From contig NZ_JAKUMM010000010.1 in NCBI RefSeq assembly GCF_022601735.1, forward strand, positions 62,001-126,000: a stretch of 64,000 bases of DNA, given 5' to 3'. The translations under genes were made by a program, and so were the position numbers. Origin of the DNA: Atopomonas sediminilitoris. GTDB taxonomy: Bacteria > Pseudomonadota > Gammaproteobacteria > Pseudomonadales > Pseudomonadaceae. The notes under the pieces are model-generated. The model did not search any database. It was not told the origin of the DNA and was given only the letters and a program-made list of their open reading frames with translations. How positions within the stretch are numbered: position 1 is the stretch's first letter; each line of letters begins with the position of its first letter. Positions 1 through 10,582 of this stretch are shown in pieces.

Positions 1-1081
1 TGCCGTTTTTATCAGCAATAATACGCGCGCCATTACTGTCGGTAGCTAGTTTGTAACGCTTAACGTTGCCCGGCCAGCGTGCGCCTTCAGCTGGGCGGAA
101 TAAGGCGTAATAGAGGTCGTCGCGATAACCTAGGTTGTTAAAGGCGCTAACAGCAACGCTGGGGGCGGTAAACGTGGTGTTGGCGGCGGTGATGTCGGTA
201 ACAATGGCTTTCAGTGCATCCGTTAGGCCGGATACGTTGCTTGAGGTGTAATACTTGCCGCCGCTGATTTCAGCTGAGTTTTTAAGTAGAGGTAAGTCAA
301 TGGCAAAGCCTACGAAATGTGAAGTGACGGTTTGCTTGCGGCTAGTGGGGTCGTCAAAGCTGGGGTTAGGGAACAAGTCTTGATTGCCCATGTACTCGGC
401 TAAGTTAGGCAGGCATGCGCCGTTCCCTGTGCCGCAGCTTGTATAGGTCGTGTTGGCGTTTTTTGTTAATGAAAGTATTTCGCTTCTACTGCTGGTGTCT
501 TTAGTAGGTTCGCCGTCAGTGATGTAGATGATGTGTGATTGCTGGCAGCTATGTTCAACCGGAGAAATATATTTGCCGCCAGATTTCGAAGAATTAATGC
601 TTAGCGTGTTACCGTATTTGGGCGCTTGGCCTGTCATGTACAGGTAAGCTTCGTGGTAGGTTTCTGATAAGGGTGTCCAGTCAACAGCGGGAATGTTGTT
701 GACGATAGTTTTAACGGATGTGGCACTACTGCTTGTTAGGCGAGTGACGGGATATAAGATATGTCCGCCTTCTTCGTTGTTGTTGTTGTAGCCACGAAAG
801 CGCATGATGCCAATATTGACATCTTCCTTAGCTTTAAGTTCGTCGATGAGGTTGTTCACGACGTTCTTCATTACGGTGTTTCTGGTCTGGTTCGTGCCTG
901 CCACTTTGCTGTCCATGGAGCCAGATGAATCCAAGATAAATAAAATATTTGGCCGCACTTGTTGGTCGGCGGGCAGGTCTTTGGGTACGTAAATTTCAGT
1001 GTCGTCAGCTAGCGCAGTGTGAAACGTTAAGCTGGTATATAAGCAGGCGCTGATGGCCATGGCGAGTTTATTCATTTTCAT
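1..1081 (-). CDS. pilY1: PilY1-like type IV pilus tip/assembly protein, N-terminal part, cut by window edge
   Basis: About 360 N-terminal residues of a PilY1-type protein are visible; the rest lies beyond base 1. The start ATG at 1081 is chosen because AAGGGG lies 7 bases upstream; ATG codons at 1087 and 1075 are alternatives. A signal peptide (residues 1-25, ending TALA) is followed by a von Willebrand A fold with the MIDAS motif DSSGS at residues 51-55 and a later ITDGEPT strand. The visible end (AFNNLGYRDDLYYALFRP) leads into the linker before the expected C-terminal beta-propeller. PilY1 proteins sit at the pilus tip with minor pilins, prime assembly and take part in adhesion and surface sensing. 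It is the last visible gene of the minor pilin operon. The reading frame is intact to the edge. Confidence 0.9.
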   Translation of the reverse strand, partial: MKMNKLAMAISACLYTSLTFHTALADDTEIYVPKDLPADQQVRPNILFILDSSGSMDSKVAGTNQTRNTVMKNVVNNLIDELKAKEDVNIGIMRFRGYNNNNEEGGHILYPVTRLTSSSATSVKTIVNNIPAVDWTPLSETYHEAYLYMTGQAPKYGNTLSINSSKSGGKYISPVEHSCQQSHIIYITDGEPTKDTSSRSEILSLTKNANTTYTSCGTGNGACLPNLAEYMGNQDLFPNPSFDDPTSRKQTVTSHFVGFAIDLPLLKNSAEISGGKYYTSSNVSGLTDALKAIVTDITAANTTFTAPSVAVSAFNNLGYRDDLYYALFRPAEGARWPGNVKRYKLATDSNGARIIADKNG

Positions 1082-1092
1082 GGTCATGCCCC

Positions 1093-1419
1093 TTATTCCA
1101 AATCAAGGCTAATGATGCGGTCTGGCTGTGCTGTATTGCTTTGCACTAAACCGGCCCAGTCAACTTTAAGTTTCAATTCTTCGATCAAAGCAGGCTGCCC
1201 TTGCAGGCGCAGTGTTGTGTTTTGGTCAAATGTCATCACGTGGGGCTGGCATTGCTCGCAGGTAAAGACGTGTGCCCGGCCCAAGTTATTACCGCTCGGT
1301 GCCCACAGCACCATGATGCGTTCTGCTTCGGTGAATACTTCTAAGTTTTCTTCGGCCTGGCTTTGCAGTGCAGTCAATGTCAGTGCTGAAGCCAGTGCAG
1401 TGATGATGATTGTTTTCAT
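1093..1419 (-). CDS. Small secreted protein with a CxxC motif in the pilus operon, function unknown
   Basis: The product has 108 residues, starting MKTIII at 1419 with GAGG just upstream; an in-frame ATG at 1431, overlapping the pilX stop, is the alternative. Residues 1-22 look like a cleavable signal peptide (ending QSQA). The mature part is about 86 residues, has a single Cys pair C54-x-x-C57 (TCEQCQ), no further membrane segment, and ends in an Asp/Leu-rich strand. I do not recognise the family. It sits between pilX and pilY1, one codon-length from both, so it is almost certainly co-transcribed with the minor pilins. In Pseudomonas a small gene, pilY2, follows pilY1; this one precedes it and I see no clear likeness. 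A periplasmic role in PilY1 or minor-pilin folding or complex formation is only an inference from place and cysteines. Confidence 0.75.
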   Translation of the reverse strand: MKTIIITALASALTLTALQSQAEENLEVFTEAERIMVLWAPSGNNLGRAHVFTCEQCQPHVMTFDQNTTLRLQGQPALIEELKLKVDWAGLVQSNTAQPDRIISLDLE

Positions 1420-1427
1420 GATAGGCC

Positions 1428-1931
1428 TCATTTGCTCAGGGCTAAGTCAAAACCTTGGCTCTGCCAAGATCTGCTGTTACCGGCAGCGGCGGTTGAATTG
1501 AGTTCAAAGGTGTAACAAGTGAATTTTTCTACGCTGGATTCCGGGCACACGGAGGTTTTTAAAAACCTCACAGAGCTGTTGATTGTGTTTAGCGTGTTTG
1601 AAACCTTTGCTGTTAAGGCTTGGTTCTTTCTCGTTGTGTTGGGCAGCATGGCGGCTGTTGGGTCAGCTGCTTTTTCAGCATCTGTCGGTAGGGGTTGCGC
1701 CATGGCTTTTTGTAAAGTGTCAATCGCGCTGAGACTGGTATTAATGCTGAGCAATTGCGCACGCAATTCGCTGTTGGCGACTTGGAAGTTGTGGCCTTTG
1801 ATGAGCGAGTTGCCTGTGAGCTTCTCTTCTAGATTGGCAAAGCGCATCGCAGTCACGCCGGCGATGGTCATTACCACCAAAAATATCAGAGCAACGATCA
1901 GTGCTGCGCCTTGCTGAGTGTGGTTTTTCAT
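1428..1931 (-). CDS. pilX: PilX-type minor pilin
   Basis: The 167-residue protein begins with a short basic leader ending in Gly8 and then a hydrophobic helix (AALIVALIFLVVMTIAGVTA), the PilX N-terminal domain. Position +5 after the cleavage glycine is Val instead of Glu, as is usual for the PilX/GspK class, which caps the pilus tip complex and needs no Glu5 contact with the next subunit. The C-terminal half carries a probable disulfide pair (VCPESS and FTCYTF). It lies 8 bases downstream of pilW and overlaps the start region of the small CxxC gene, so it belongs to the fimU-pilVWX-pilY1 unit. Identification rests on the N-terminal domain and on operon order. Confidence 0.88.
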   Translation of the reverse strand: MKNHTQQGAALIVALIFLVVMTIAGVTAMRFANLEEKLTGNSLIKGHNFQVANSELRAQLLSINTSLSAIDTLQKAMAQPLPTDAEKAADPTAAMLPNTTRKNQALTAKVSNTLNTINSSVRFLKTSVCPESSVEKFTCYTFELNSTAAAGNSRSWQSQGFDLALSK

Positions 1932-1939
1932 AAGGGTGC

Positions 1940-2701
1940 CTAGATGTTTTTAAGCTGAATGGTGGTGGAGAAGATCTGTCGAGCAAGCCCGTCGTTGCCT
2001 TGATTTACGGGGGGGGCGTCAAGCAGGTAATAGTTCAGGCCGCCGGCAGGGGCTGGTGATATTTTTTCTACCGAGTTGGCTAAAACGGCAATGCGAACTG
2101 AGCGCACTAGGCTCCAGTCGCTCACCCTGCTGGCAGGAACATATTGCGAAGCGCTGGATGAGTTGGTGCTGGCCGATACACCGTAGAGGACACGTAAGCT
2201 GTCGATGCCGGAGACAATTTCTTTGGCGGTTTTTTTAGGTTGCCCTACTTCGCCCCAGTTGCACCACAGCGAGCCATTCTCAACATAAAAACTGTTGTAA
2301 ATGACCGCATTCGCGGTGGTCACCAGATCCCCGGAACAGCTGTAGCGGTTACCGTCCTGTAGCACCGGTTGCATGGCAAAAGTAATTCGGTCGGTGTTGG
2401 TGCCGGTGTCGTCGCCCAAGCAAATGTCACTGCAGTTTGAGCGTGGCAGTGGGTCAGGCAGATTGGCCAGGTTAATCGGGTCTATGTAGCCTGCATTACG
2501 TGCATTACGACTAATAAAATCTAAGGCGAAGCGGCCGTTTTCTTGTAAGCGGCCCATGGCTTCGTTGGTGGCGTAGGTCAGCCGGCTGGTCAAAAAGACT
2601 TGAATGATGCCAGTCATCAAGATCAGGCCTAAAACCAGGGCGATCATTAACTCGACAACCGATAAGCCACGTTGGCTTTTTTTCAGTGATAAGACGTTCA
2701 T
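1940..2701 (-). CDS. pilW: PilW-type minor pilin
   Basis: The protein has 253 residues. The prepilin leader ends at Gly12 and is followed by LSVVELMIALVLGLILMTGI, with the conserved Glu at +5, so it is a substrate for PilD peptidase and enters the inner membrane as a helix. The long C-terminal globular part, with four cysteines (e.g. SNCSDICLGDD, LWCNWG), fits PilW, the J-like minor pilin that joins PilV, PilX and FimU in the priming complex. Its ATG shares one base with the pilV stop (TAATG), which suggests translational coupling. Family and position agree; no defect is seen. Confidence 0.9.
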   Translation of the reverse strand: MNVLSLKKSQRGLSVVELMIALVLGLILMTGIIQVFLTSRLTYATNEAMGRLQENGRFALDFISRNARNAGYIDPINLANLPDPLPRSNCSDICLGDDTGTNTDRITFAMQPVLQDGNRYSCSGDLVTTANAVIYNSFYVENGSLWCNWGEVGQPKKTAKEIVSGIDSLRVLYGVSASTNSSSASQYVPASRVSDWSLVRSVRIAVLANSVEKISPAPAGGLNYYLLDAPPVNQGNDGLARQIFSTTIQLKNI

Positions 2702-3291
2702 TAGCGTTGCACCTGCATCATGGGGATGCTGTTTTGTGTGGCGACTGTGCTGTTACCTGTTTTTTGCATTAGCTTGCTGCCGACATTGGCGCTGATTTCA
2801 ACGGTGGTACCGTTTTCGGTCAGGGTAAAGAGGTTATTGACGCCGTCACGAAGGCTGATGAAGTCGCGACTGGAAGCGCGACCGTTAGACGCGCTATAAG
2901 CGGCTAATCCTGAGTAACTGCATTCAGCTTCCCAGCGGTCAAATTTGGCCATTTGTCCTGCGGTGCAGGCAGTGGCTTGGACAACCGTTGAGGTTGAGGG
3001 GTTATAACGATCGGCGCATTGCGTTGTTGGCAAGGCGGTGCAGTCTGGGGCATTGCCAGCGCCGGCATATTCGGCGACTGAGCCGGAAGGGTTAGCACGC
3101 ATGCGTTCGGCCAGGTCCTGCGCAAGCCATACCGCTTGCGCGCGCTGACTACTATCACTGGTGCTGCGCAGGGCGTTCAATTGCAGTGCCGCCATGCCGA
3201 GCATGCCGATGCTAAAGATCAATACGGTGACAAGGATCTCGATGAGGGAGCTGCCGCGCTGCTGATGAGTATTAAATGACATCGCGTTCAT
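2701..3291 (-). CDS. pilV: PilV-type minor pilin
   Basis: The 196-residue product carries the leader MNAMSFNTHQQRG and then SSLIEILVTVLIFSIGMLGMAALQ, a PilV/GspI-type N-terminus with Glu at +5 and the typical GMLGMAALQ stretch. An internal ATG (MSFNTH) three codons later is an alternative start. Two or more cysteine pairs (DCTALPTTQC, ACTAG, ECSYSG) are present in the globular domain. The gene follows fimU by 3 bases and touches pilW. PilV is the I-like member of the tip complex that starts pilus growth and links to PilY1. Confidence 0.9.
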   Translation of the reverse strand: MNAMSFNTHQQRGSSLIEILVTVLIFSIGMLGMAALQLNALRSTSDSSQRAQAVWLAQDLAERMRANPSGSVAEYAGAGNAPDCTALPTTQCADRYNPSTSTVVQATACTAGQMAKFDRWEAECSYSGLAAYSASNGRASSRDFISLRDGVNNLFTLTENGTTVEISANVGSKLMQKTGNSTVATQNSIPMMQVQR

Positions 3292-3294
3292 CCT

Positions 3295-3807
3295 TTATTG
3301 GCACGTGGTGCTTTTGGTGATTTTGCTGATTGCCGCTCTGCCCATAAAAGTGATCTCTACACAGCGGGCGTCTGAGCGTGTGGCATCGAGCTTGTCTGAA
3401 CTGACTTTGAATTTGTGCTGCGCGTTGACCGTGCCGTCACGGCGAAAGGTCAGCTGAGGGGTGCTGGCCAGCCAGCTGCTGGTGATGCTCACGGTAGAGG
3501 AAGAGCCAAAGTCCTTGAGTAGACTGGCATCGTCAGTGCAAGAGGAGGCAGTATCAGAGCGCACGCACCAACCATTTGACCAGCCAGTGGTCTGATTGAC
3601 TTTGGGTATGACAATGACGTTTGCACCGCGCTTGATGGCTTCTGATCGGGCGTAGGCGAGGGTGAGCATTAAGTCGCCGGCTTGCCCACTCACGCGCTGG
3701 CGTGTGGCGAAGTCGGTCATAGCTGGCACGGCTAGGCCGATGATGATCGCTAAAATGGTCACGGTGATCATTAGTTCGATCAGGGTAAAGCCATGTGATC
3801 TTTGCAT
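3295..3807 (-). CDS. fimU: FimU-type minor pilin (GspH family)
   Basis: I place the start at the ATG at 3807, giving 170 residues with a 6-residue leader MQRSHG followed by FTLIELMITVTILAIIIGLAVP, a textbook class IVa prepilin end with Glu at +5. An in-frame GTG at 3861 would add an 18-residue extension and is less likely because leaders of this class are short. No Shine-Dalgarno is visible before 3807; instead an 8-bp palindrome lies there (see separate entry). The C-terminal domain is of the GspH/FimT type, with WSNGWCVRSD and RCVEITF strands carrying Cys residues. FimU is the H-like subunit that connects the tip complex to the major pilin. It heads pilV-pilW-pilX. Confidence 0.85.
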   Translation of the reverse strand: MQRSHGFTLIELMITVTILAIIIGLAVPAMTDFATRQRVSGQAGDLMLTLAYARSEAIKRGANVIVIPKVNQTTGWSNGWCVRSDTASSCTDDASLLKDFGSSSTVSITSSWLASTPQLTFRRDGTVNAQHKFKVSSDKLDATRSDARCVEITFMGRAAISKITKSTTCQ

Positions 3808-3814
3808 GAGACTT

Positions 3815-3838
3815 TGTATCCATTGATGTCTGGATACA
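3815..3838 (-). promoter_or_regulatory. Palindrome upstream of fimU start
   Basis: TGTATCCA and its exact complement TGGATACA are separated by 8 bases. In the fimU transcript this makes an 8-bp stem with an 8-base loop ending 7 bases before the ATG at 3807, where a ribosome site would be expected. It could be an operator for a dimeric regulator or an mRNA hairpin controlling translation. The structure is seen; the role is inferred. Confidence 0.4.
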
Positions 3839-3905
3839 TCATTCGGTTTCCCTTTGCCCACATCAACACTTCGCAGATGGTTGGTTTTGTCGCCGCGCTG
3901 AACGG

Positions 3906-4424
3906 TTAGTCATGCTCGCAAGGTGTGCTTGAGTTCTCACTCCGCAGCCTGCCTTGGCGGTTGATGATTAGCTTTCGACCTTGCGTCAGGTGTGGGTGGC
4001 AGAGGGTGAATGTGCCATTGCTGACAAAGGTATGCCCATTGCCGTTAAAGTGCAGTGAGTTAGCTGGAGCCATGCCGCGCCAGATGAGCTGTATGTTTTT
4101 TAGGCGGCTAAAGCTTAAGAGTTGCTCTTGGTTGTCGAGTCGGCGATTACCGTTGCTGTCGGTAAATACGCTGATCGCAGTCTGCCATTGTGAGCTGCAG
4201 CGTTGATCCTGATCGAGATAGCAGAGTGTCGTACGCGTATTATTGCTCAGTGCGTAGGCTCTGGCTTGATGCGTCATCTGGGTGAGCTCGCTGGCGGCGG
4301 CGCGCAGCTGCTGTTGCTCGATGAGTTGCTCGAGGGGTGCCGCTAGGCAGGCGAGTGTGACTAAAAAGCTGAGTGCAACTAAGGCGTCAAGCAGCGATGC
4401 TCCGCCTTGCTGGGTGGTGGTCAT
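3906..4424 (-). CDS. fimT: FimT-like prepilin of the GspH family
   Basis: The start at 4424 (MTTTQQ) is chosen because AGAGG lies 5 bases upstream; an ATG at 4439 is the alternative. The 172-residue protein has a leader ending Gly7-Gly8 and then ASLLDALVALSFLVTLACLAAP. Position +5 is Asp rather than the near-universal Glu and position +1 is Ala rather than Phe. The globular part has a GspH-like pattern (HQARAYALSNNTRTTLCYL, VFTDSNGNRRLDNQEQLL, and a Cys near the end). It lies head-to-head with thiO and about 100 bases upstream of fimU, the same order I recall from Pseudomonas. FimT-type proteins are reported in other bacteria to bind DNA during natural transformation; nothing here proves that role. 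Confidence 0.75.
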   Translation of the reverse strand: MTTTQQGGASLLDALVALSFLVTLACLAAPLEQLIEQQQLRAAASELTQMTHQARAYALSNNTRTTLCYLDQDQRCSSQWQTAISVFTDSNGNRRLDNQEQLLSFSRLKNIQLIWRGMAPANSLHFNGNGHTFVSNGTFTLCHPHLTQGRKLIINRQGRLRSENSSTPCEHD

Positions 4425-4505
4425 GTTTGCCTCTAACATCCGTGTTTAAGGTGCTTGTTAGTCTGGCACGTGTTTGTAATTTTGCAGGTTTGGAGAGCGT
4501 GTATT

Positions 4506-5606
4506 TTGTCGGATGTACTGGTTGTAGGCGCAGGTGCGGTGGGGTTGCTGGTTGCGCGCGAGTTGCTGGGCTCTGGGGTGAAGGTCAGTCTGCTGGAGCG
4601 GCAGAGTCCGTGCCGCGAGGCCTCGTGGGCTGGCGGTGGTATCGTCTCGCCCTTGTATCCATGGCGTTATAAGCCGGCGGTCACGGCGTTAGCCTTGTGG
4701 TCGCAAGACTTTTACCCGCAGCTGGCTGACCAGCTGCATGCGCAAACGGGGATTGATCCTGAGGTTACGCGCACCGGTTTGTACTGGCTGGACTTGCCCA
4801 ATGAAGAGCGGGCGCTAGCGTGGGCGCAGTTGCATGGTCGTGAAATGCACTGTGTGTCTGCTGACGCCGTTCGTCAGCAGGTGCCGGCGTTAGGGCGCAG
4901 CTACCAACGGGCTTTGTGGATGCCCAGTGTGGCGAATGTGCGAAACCCGCGCCTAGGTAAGGCGCTGCAGGCGGCGTTGGCGGCGGATGCCTCGTTTACG
5001 TTGCAGGAGCAGTGCCCGATTCAGCGCTTAGAAGTACAAGGCGGCAAGTTTCGTGGCGTCCACACGGCGCAAGGTTTTATTGCCGCTGACACGGTGGTGC
5101 TGTGCGCTGGGGCGTGGACGGCGGAGTTACTTAAGCCTTTGGGCTTGACCTTGCCGGTTGAGCCGGTGAAGGGGCAAATGCTGCTGTATAAGAAGCCGGC
5201 TGGGTGGCTTAAAAGCATGGTGCTGGCTGATGGGCGCTATGCGATTCCACGCCGTGACGGGCATATCGTTTTTGGTAGCACGCTGGAATATGAAGGCTTT
5301 GACAAGACGCCAACTGCTGAGGCCAATCAGAGTTTGCAAGCCAGTGTCGCTGAGTTGTTGCCTGAGCTGGCACAAGAGCAGCCGGTCGCGCACTGGGCGG
5401 GGCTGCGCCCGAGCTCGCCCGATGGCGTGCCGTTTATTGGCCCGGTACCCGGTGTTGAGGGCTTGTGGCTTAACTGCGGACATTTCCGCAATGGTCTGGT
5501 GATGGCGCCGGCCAGTTGCCGTTTATTGGCTGATTTGCTGCTGGGGCGCGAGCCGATTGTTGACCCTGCGCCTTATGATCCGCGCACGCGTTTGCTGGCG
5601 CTTTAA
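4506..5606 (+). CDS. thiO: Glycine oxidase ThiO (FAD-dependent)
   Basis: The start is taken as TTG at 4506, with GGAGAG 8 bases upstream; this gives 366 residues beginning SDVLVVGAGAVGLL after the initiator. The Rossmann dinucleotide motif GAGAVG (residues 8-13), the ASWAGGGIVSPLYPWRY segment that binds FAD, and the C-terminal WAGLRPSSPDGVPFIGPV and NCGHFRNGLVMAP stretches mark the DAO family. ThiO oxidises glycine to iminoacetate for the thiazole ring of thiamine in aerobes that lack ThiH. It is divergent from fimT and converges on holA with 7 bases between the stops. No other thiamine gene is near. D-amino-acid oxidase activity is a less likely alternative. Confidence 0.88.
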   Translation: MSDVLVVGAGAVGLLVARELLGSGVKVSLLERQSPCREASWAGGGIVSPLYPWRYKPAVTALALWSQDFYPQLADQLHAQTGIDPEVTRTGLYWLDLPNEERALAWAQLHGREMHCVSADAVRQQVPALGRSYQRALWMPSVANVRNPRLGKALQAALAADASFTLQEQCPIQRLEVQGGKFRGVHTAQGFIAADTVVLCAGAWTAELLKPLGLTLPVEPVKGQMLLYKKPAGWLKSMVLADGRYAIPRRDGHIVFGSTLEYEGFDKTPTAEANQSLQASVAELLPELAQEQPVAHWAGLRPSSPDGVPFIGPVPGVEGLWLNCGHFRNGLVMAPASCRLLADLLLGREPIVDPAPYDPRTRLLAL

Positions 5607-5613
5607 AGCGCCG

Positions 5614-6663
5614 TTAGTAAAGACGGGCGCTGGGGAGCTTAAGCTTTTTGCCGCACATTTTTAGGCACACTTGGCTGAGTAGCAGCCAAGGGTCGCCGGC
5701 GGCTTGGCCTTTGATTTGCGCGTCGATGTGCTGCGCGTCTTGTAACAGCGCGCTCCAGCGATCGCTGCTAAGGCGGTTGAGCGCGCGGCTGACCAGTGGT
5801 TTGCGTTTATCCCAAATGGGCGGCTTCATTTGACTGCACGCGCGGTCAAATGGCAGGCCGCCGTTGGTCAATTGCGCCAAGCTGGCGAGATTGCGCAGTT
5901 CGCGGCTGAGCGCCCACAGCAGTACTGGCGGCTCGACGCCTTCGCCGCGTAAGCCTTGCAGCATGCGCAGTACATGCTCAGCATCGCCGGCGAGCAGGGC
6001 GTCGACAAGGCCGAAGACGTCGTATCGTGCGCTCTCGCCAACGCTGGCTTGGATGGTGTCGAGGGTGACTTGTGTGCCGTCGGCCAGCAGTTTGAGCTTT
6101 TCTACTTCTTGCGCGGCGGCGAGCAAATTGCCTTCAACGCGCTGACACAGCACTTCGATTGCTTCGGGGGTGGCGCTGAGGCCGCCTTGGGCGAGGCGCT
6201 GGCTGATCCACTGCGGCAGCTGGTGTGCTTCAATCGGCCACAGCTGAATAAAGCCGCTGGCAGGGCTTTCTTGCAGGGCTTTGGCCCATTTGCTGCGCGC
6301 GGTGGTGCCGTCCAGCTTGGGCAAAATCAGCAGTAGTAAGGTGTCTTCTGGTGGGCGCTCAAGCAGGCTGAGAATGGCCTTGGCTCCGCTGTCACCGGGT
6401 TTGCCATTGGCGATGCGCAGCTCCATCAGGCGTTTGTCGGCAAACAACGACAAGCTGTTGCCGGCTTGCAGCACTTGGCTCCAGTCAAAGTGTTGGTTGT
6501 CGACATGAAACACGTCGCGCTCACTGAAGCCCTGGCTGCGTGCCTGTTGGCGAATGGCGTCGCAGGCTTCTTGCGATAGCAGTGGGTCGTCACCGCTCAC
6601 CACGTAAATGGGCAGAAGGTCACCGTTGAGGTGGCGGCTGAGCTGGTTGCTATTGAGCTTCAT
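5614..6663 (-). CDS. holA: DNA polymerase III subunit delta
   Basis: The 349-residue product begins MKLNSNQLSRHLNGDLLPIYVVSGDDPLLSQEA, the usual delta N-terminus, where the Walker region is degenerate because delta binds no nucleotide. Later segments (LPKLDGTTARSKWAKALQ, AIEVLCQRVEGNLLAAAQEVEKL, LLWALSRELRNLA) fit the AAA+ fold and the collar domain. Delta opens the beta clamp inside the clamp loader. The gene is the last of leuS-lptE-holA, an arrangement shared with E. coli, which supports the call. Length is normal. Confidence 0.95.
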   Translation of the reverse strand: MKLNSNQLSRHLNGDLLPIYVVSGDDPLLSQEACDAIRQQARSQGFSERDVFHVDNQHFDWSQVLQAGNSLSLFADKRLMELRIANGKPGDSGAKAILSLLERPPEDTLLLLILPKLDGTTARSKWAKALQESPASGFIQLWPIEAHQLPQWISQRLAQGGLSATPEAIEVLCQRVEGNLLAAAQEVEKLKLLADGTQVTLDTIQASVGESARYDVFGLVDALLAGDAEHVLRMLQGLRGEGVEPPVLLWALSRELRNLASLAQLTNGGLPFDRACSQMKPPIWDKRKPLVSRALNRLSSDRWSALLQDAQHIDAQIKGQAAGDPWLLLSQVCLKMCGKKLKLPSARLY

Positions 6664-6705
6664 TCAGAGTGCACAAGGGGCCTTGCGGCCCCTGTGATGC
6701 CACGC

Positions 6706-7287
6706 TTATTGCGCGGCCGGAGTGGCGTTTTGTTGTGCCGCGGCGCGGGCTTCTTGCTCGGCGCGCTGTTTGGCTTGCTCTTGGCGCTGCAGTGCTTCCA
6801 GTTGACTGGTAGTCAGTTGTTGCAGGCGCAGCATCAGTTGCTGCACGACATCGTTGCGTATTTCGCGATCGAGCTGGGCTTCTTGCTCGGTGTTGCTGAT
6901 GGCGTTGTAGGTGCTGTAGTAGCGCTCAACATCGATGCGGTCGCTTAACAGTACCAAGCCTTTATTGTCGCGAATTTGGTAATCCAAGCTGCGCATCAGG
7001 CGATTTTCAGCGCTCTGAGTGGAGTAGCTGTAACTGGCGGTACGCACTTCACGCTTCTCTTGAGCGAGGTCGAGGGTGAAGGGGGCGCTGCTGTTGACCG
7101 CTACGCCGGCGTTTTCTAGGGCTTGGCGCACGTCTTTTTGTAGCTCGCCATAGGTGTCGCGGGCGGTGACATTCAGCGTTTGCAGCTGGAAGGCCGCAGC
7201 ACCCGTGCCGCGCAGTTGAAAGCCGCAAGCAACCAGCAGGCTGGACATCACCAGCACCAGCAGGGCGGACAGCGTGTTGTTCTTCAT
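6706..7287 (-). CDS. lptE: LPS assembly lipoprotein LptE
   Basis: The start at 7287 (MKNNTLSALL) has AAGGAG 9 bases upstream. The 193-residue protein has a lipoprotein signal with lipobox LVAC (acylated Cys about residue 18) and then GFQLRGTG, the hallmark of LptE. LptE plugs the LptD barrel in the outer membrane and helps insert LPS. The mature domain shows the expected mixed fold (LQTLNVTARDTYGELQKDVRQAL). The C-terminus ends in a Gln/Ala/Glu-rich tail (about the last 35 residues), likely a helix. It sits between leuS and holA as in E. coli. Confidence 0.93.
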   Translation of the reverse strand: MKNNTLSALLVLVMSSLLVACGFQLRGTGAAAFQLQTLNVTARDTYGELQKDVRQALENAGVAVNSSAPFTLDLAQEKREVRTASYSYSTQSAENRLMRSLDYQIRDNKGLVLLSDRIDVERYYSTYNAISNTEQEAQLDREIRNDVVQQLMLRLQQLTTSQLEALQRQEQAKQRAEQEARAAAQQNATPAAQ

Positions 7288-7375
7288 GCTCGACTCTCCT
7301 TGAGTCTGATTGTTCTTAATCTGGGTGATTAGTGATCGGCGCAGCACGCTGCGCCGGAATAGGGTGAGTGTCGCC

Positions 7376-10102
<2,727 letters not shown>

Positions 10103-10148
10103 CTACGCTTTGAAGGTAGCTAGATGCAGTATTGAATGAGGCTTGACC

Positions 10149-10550
10149 ATGGCGACTGTGAAGCAGGATGAAGTCTTCGCCGACGGTCTCTACGAACGCT
10201 TGCTGGAACGTGTCGTGCACGCCCTTGAGGACGCCGATGAACACAGTGCGGAGGGTGGAGCGGCGCCGGCAGAAGTCGATCTGGAAGGACTATCTGAAGA
10301 AGAAGTGGCGTGGCTGCGCGCCTTTGTACAACGTGACTTACAGTGGTTGCGTGGCTGGCACGCCGCCGCACGGCGCATGCGCAGCTTAACCCTGTGCCAG
10401 CAGAGTGAACCGCCAGCGACCTTGAATGACGAGCCCTGCGGCTTGGTGTGCGCGCTGTGCCAAACCTCGCTGATCCAACAGCCGCGTAAAGGCGTGCAAC
10501 CCTGCCCGAATTGTGGCTCAAGTTTGTTTAGAGCCATCCAACGACGCTGA
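10149..10550 (+). CDS. ybeL: YbeL-like zinc-ribbon protein (DUF1451 type)
   Basis: The ATG at 10149 has GAGG 7 bases upstream and is preferred over TTG at 10143. The 133-residue protein is helical and acidic in its N-terminal two thirds (YERLLERVVHALEDADEH, LSEEEVAWLRAFVQRDLQWL) and ends with two Cys pairs, CALC and CPNC, that would bind one zinc ion. This layout and the location divergent from leuS match E. coli YbeL, whose function is unknown. The call rests on architecture and synteny, since overall similarity cannot be measured here. Confidence 0.75.
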   Translation: MATVKQDEVFADGLYERLLERVVHALEDADEHSAEGGAAPAEVDLEGLSEEEVAWLRAFVQRDLQWLRGWHAAARRMRSLTLCQQSEPPATLNDEPCGLVCALCQTSLIQQPRKGVQPCPNCGSSLFRAIQRR

Positions 10551-10582
10551 TATCCTTGCGCGCTCTTACCTTGGGGGCGCTC

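Noticed and set aside
10190..10537. Minus-strand frame inside the YbeL-like gene
   Set aside because: The plus-strand frame has a ribosome site, a CxxC pair-of-pairs and conserved synteny; the other is its shadow.
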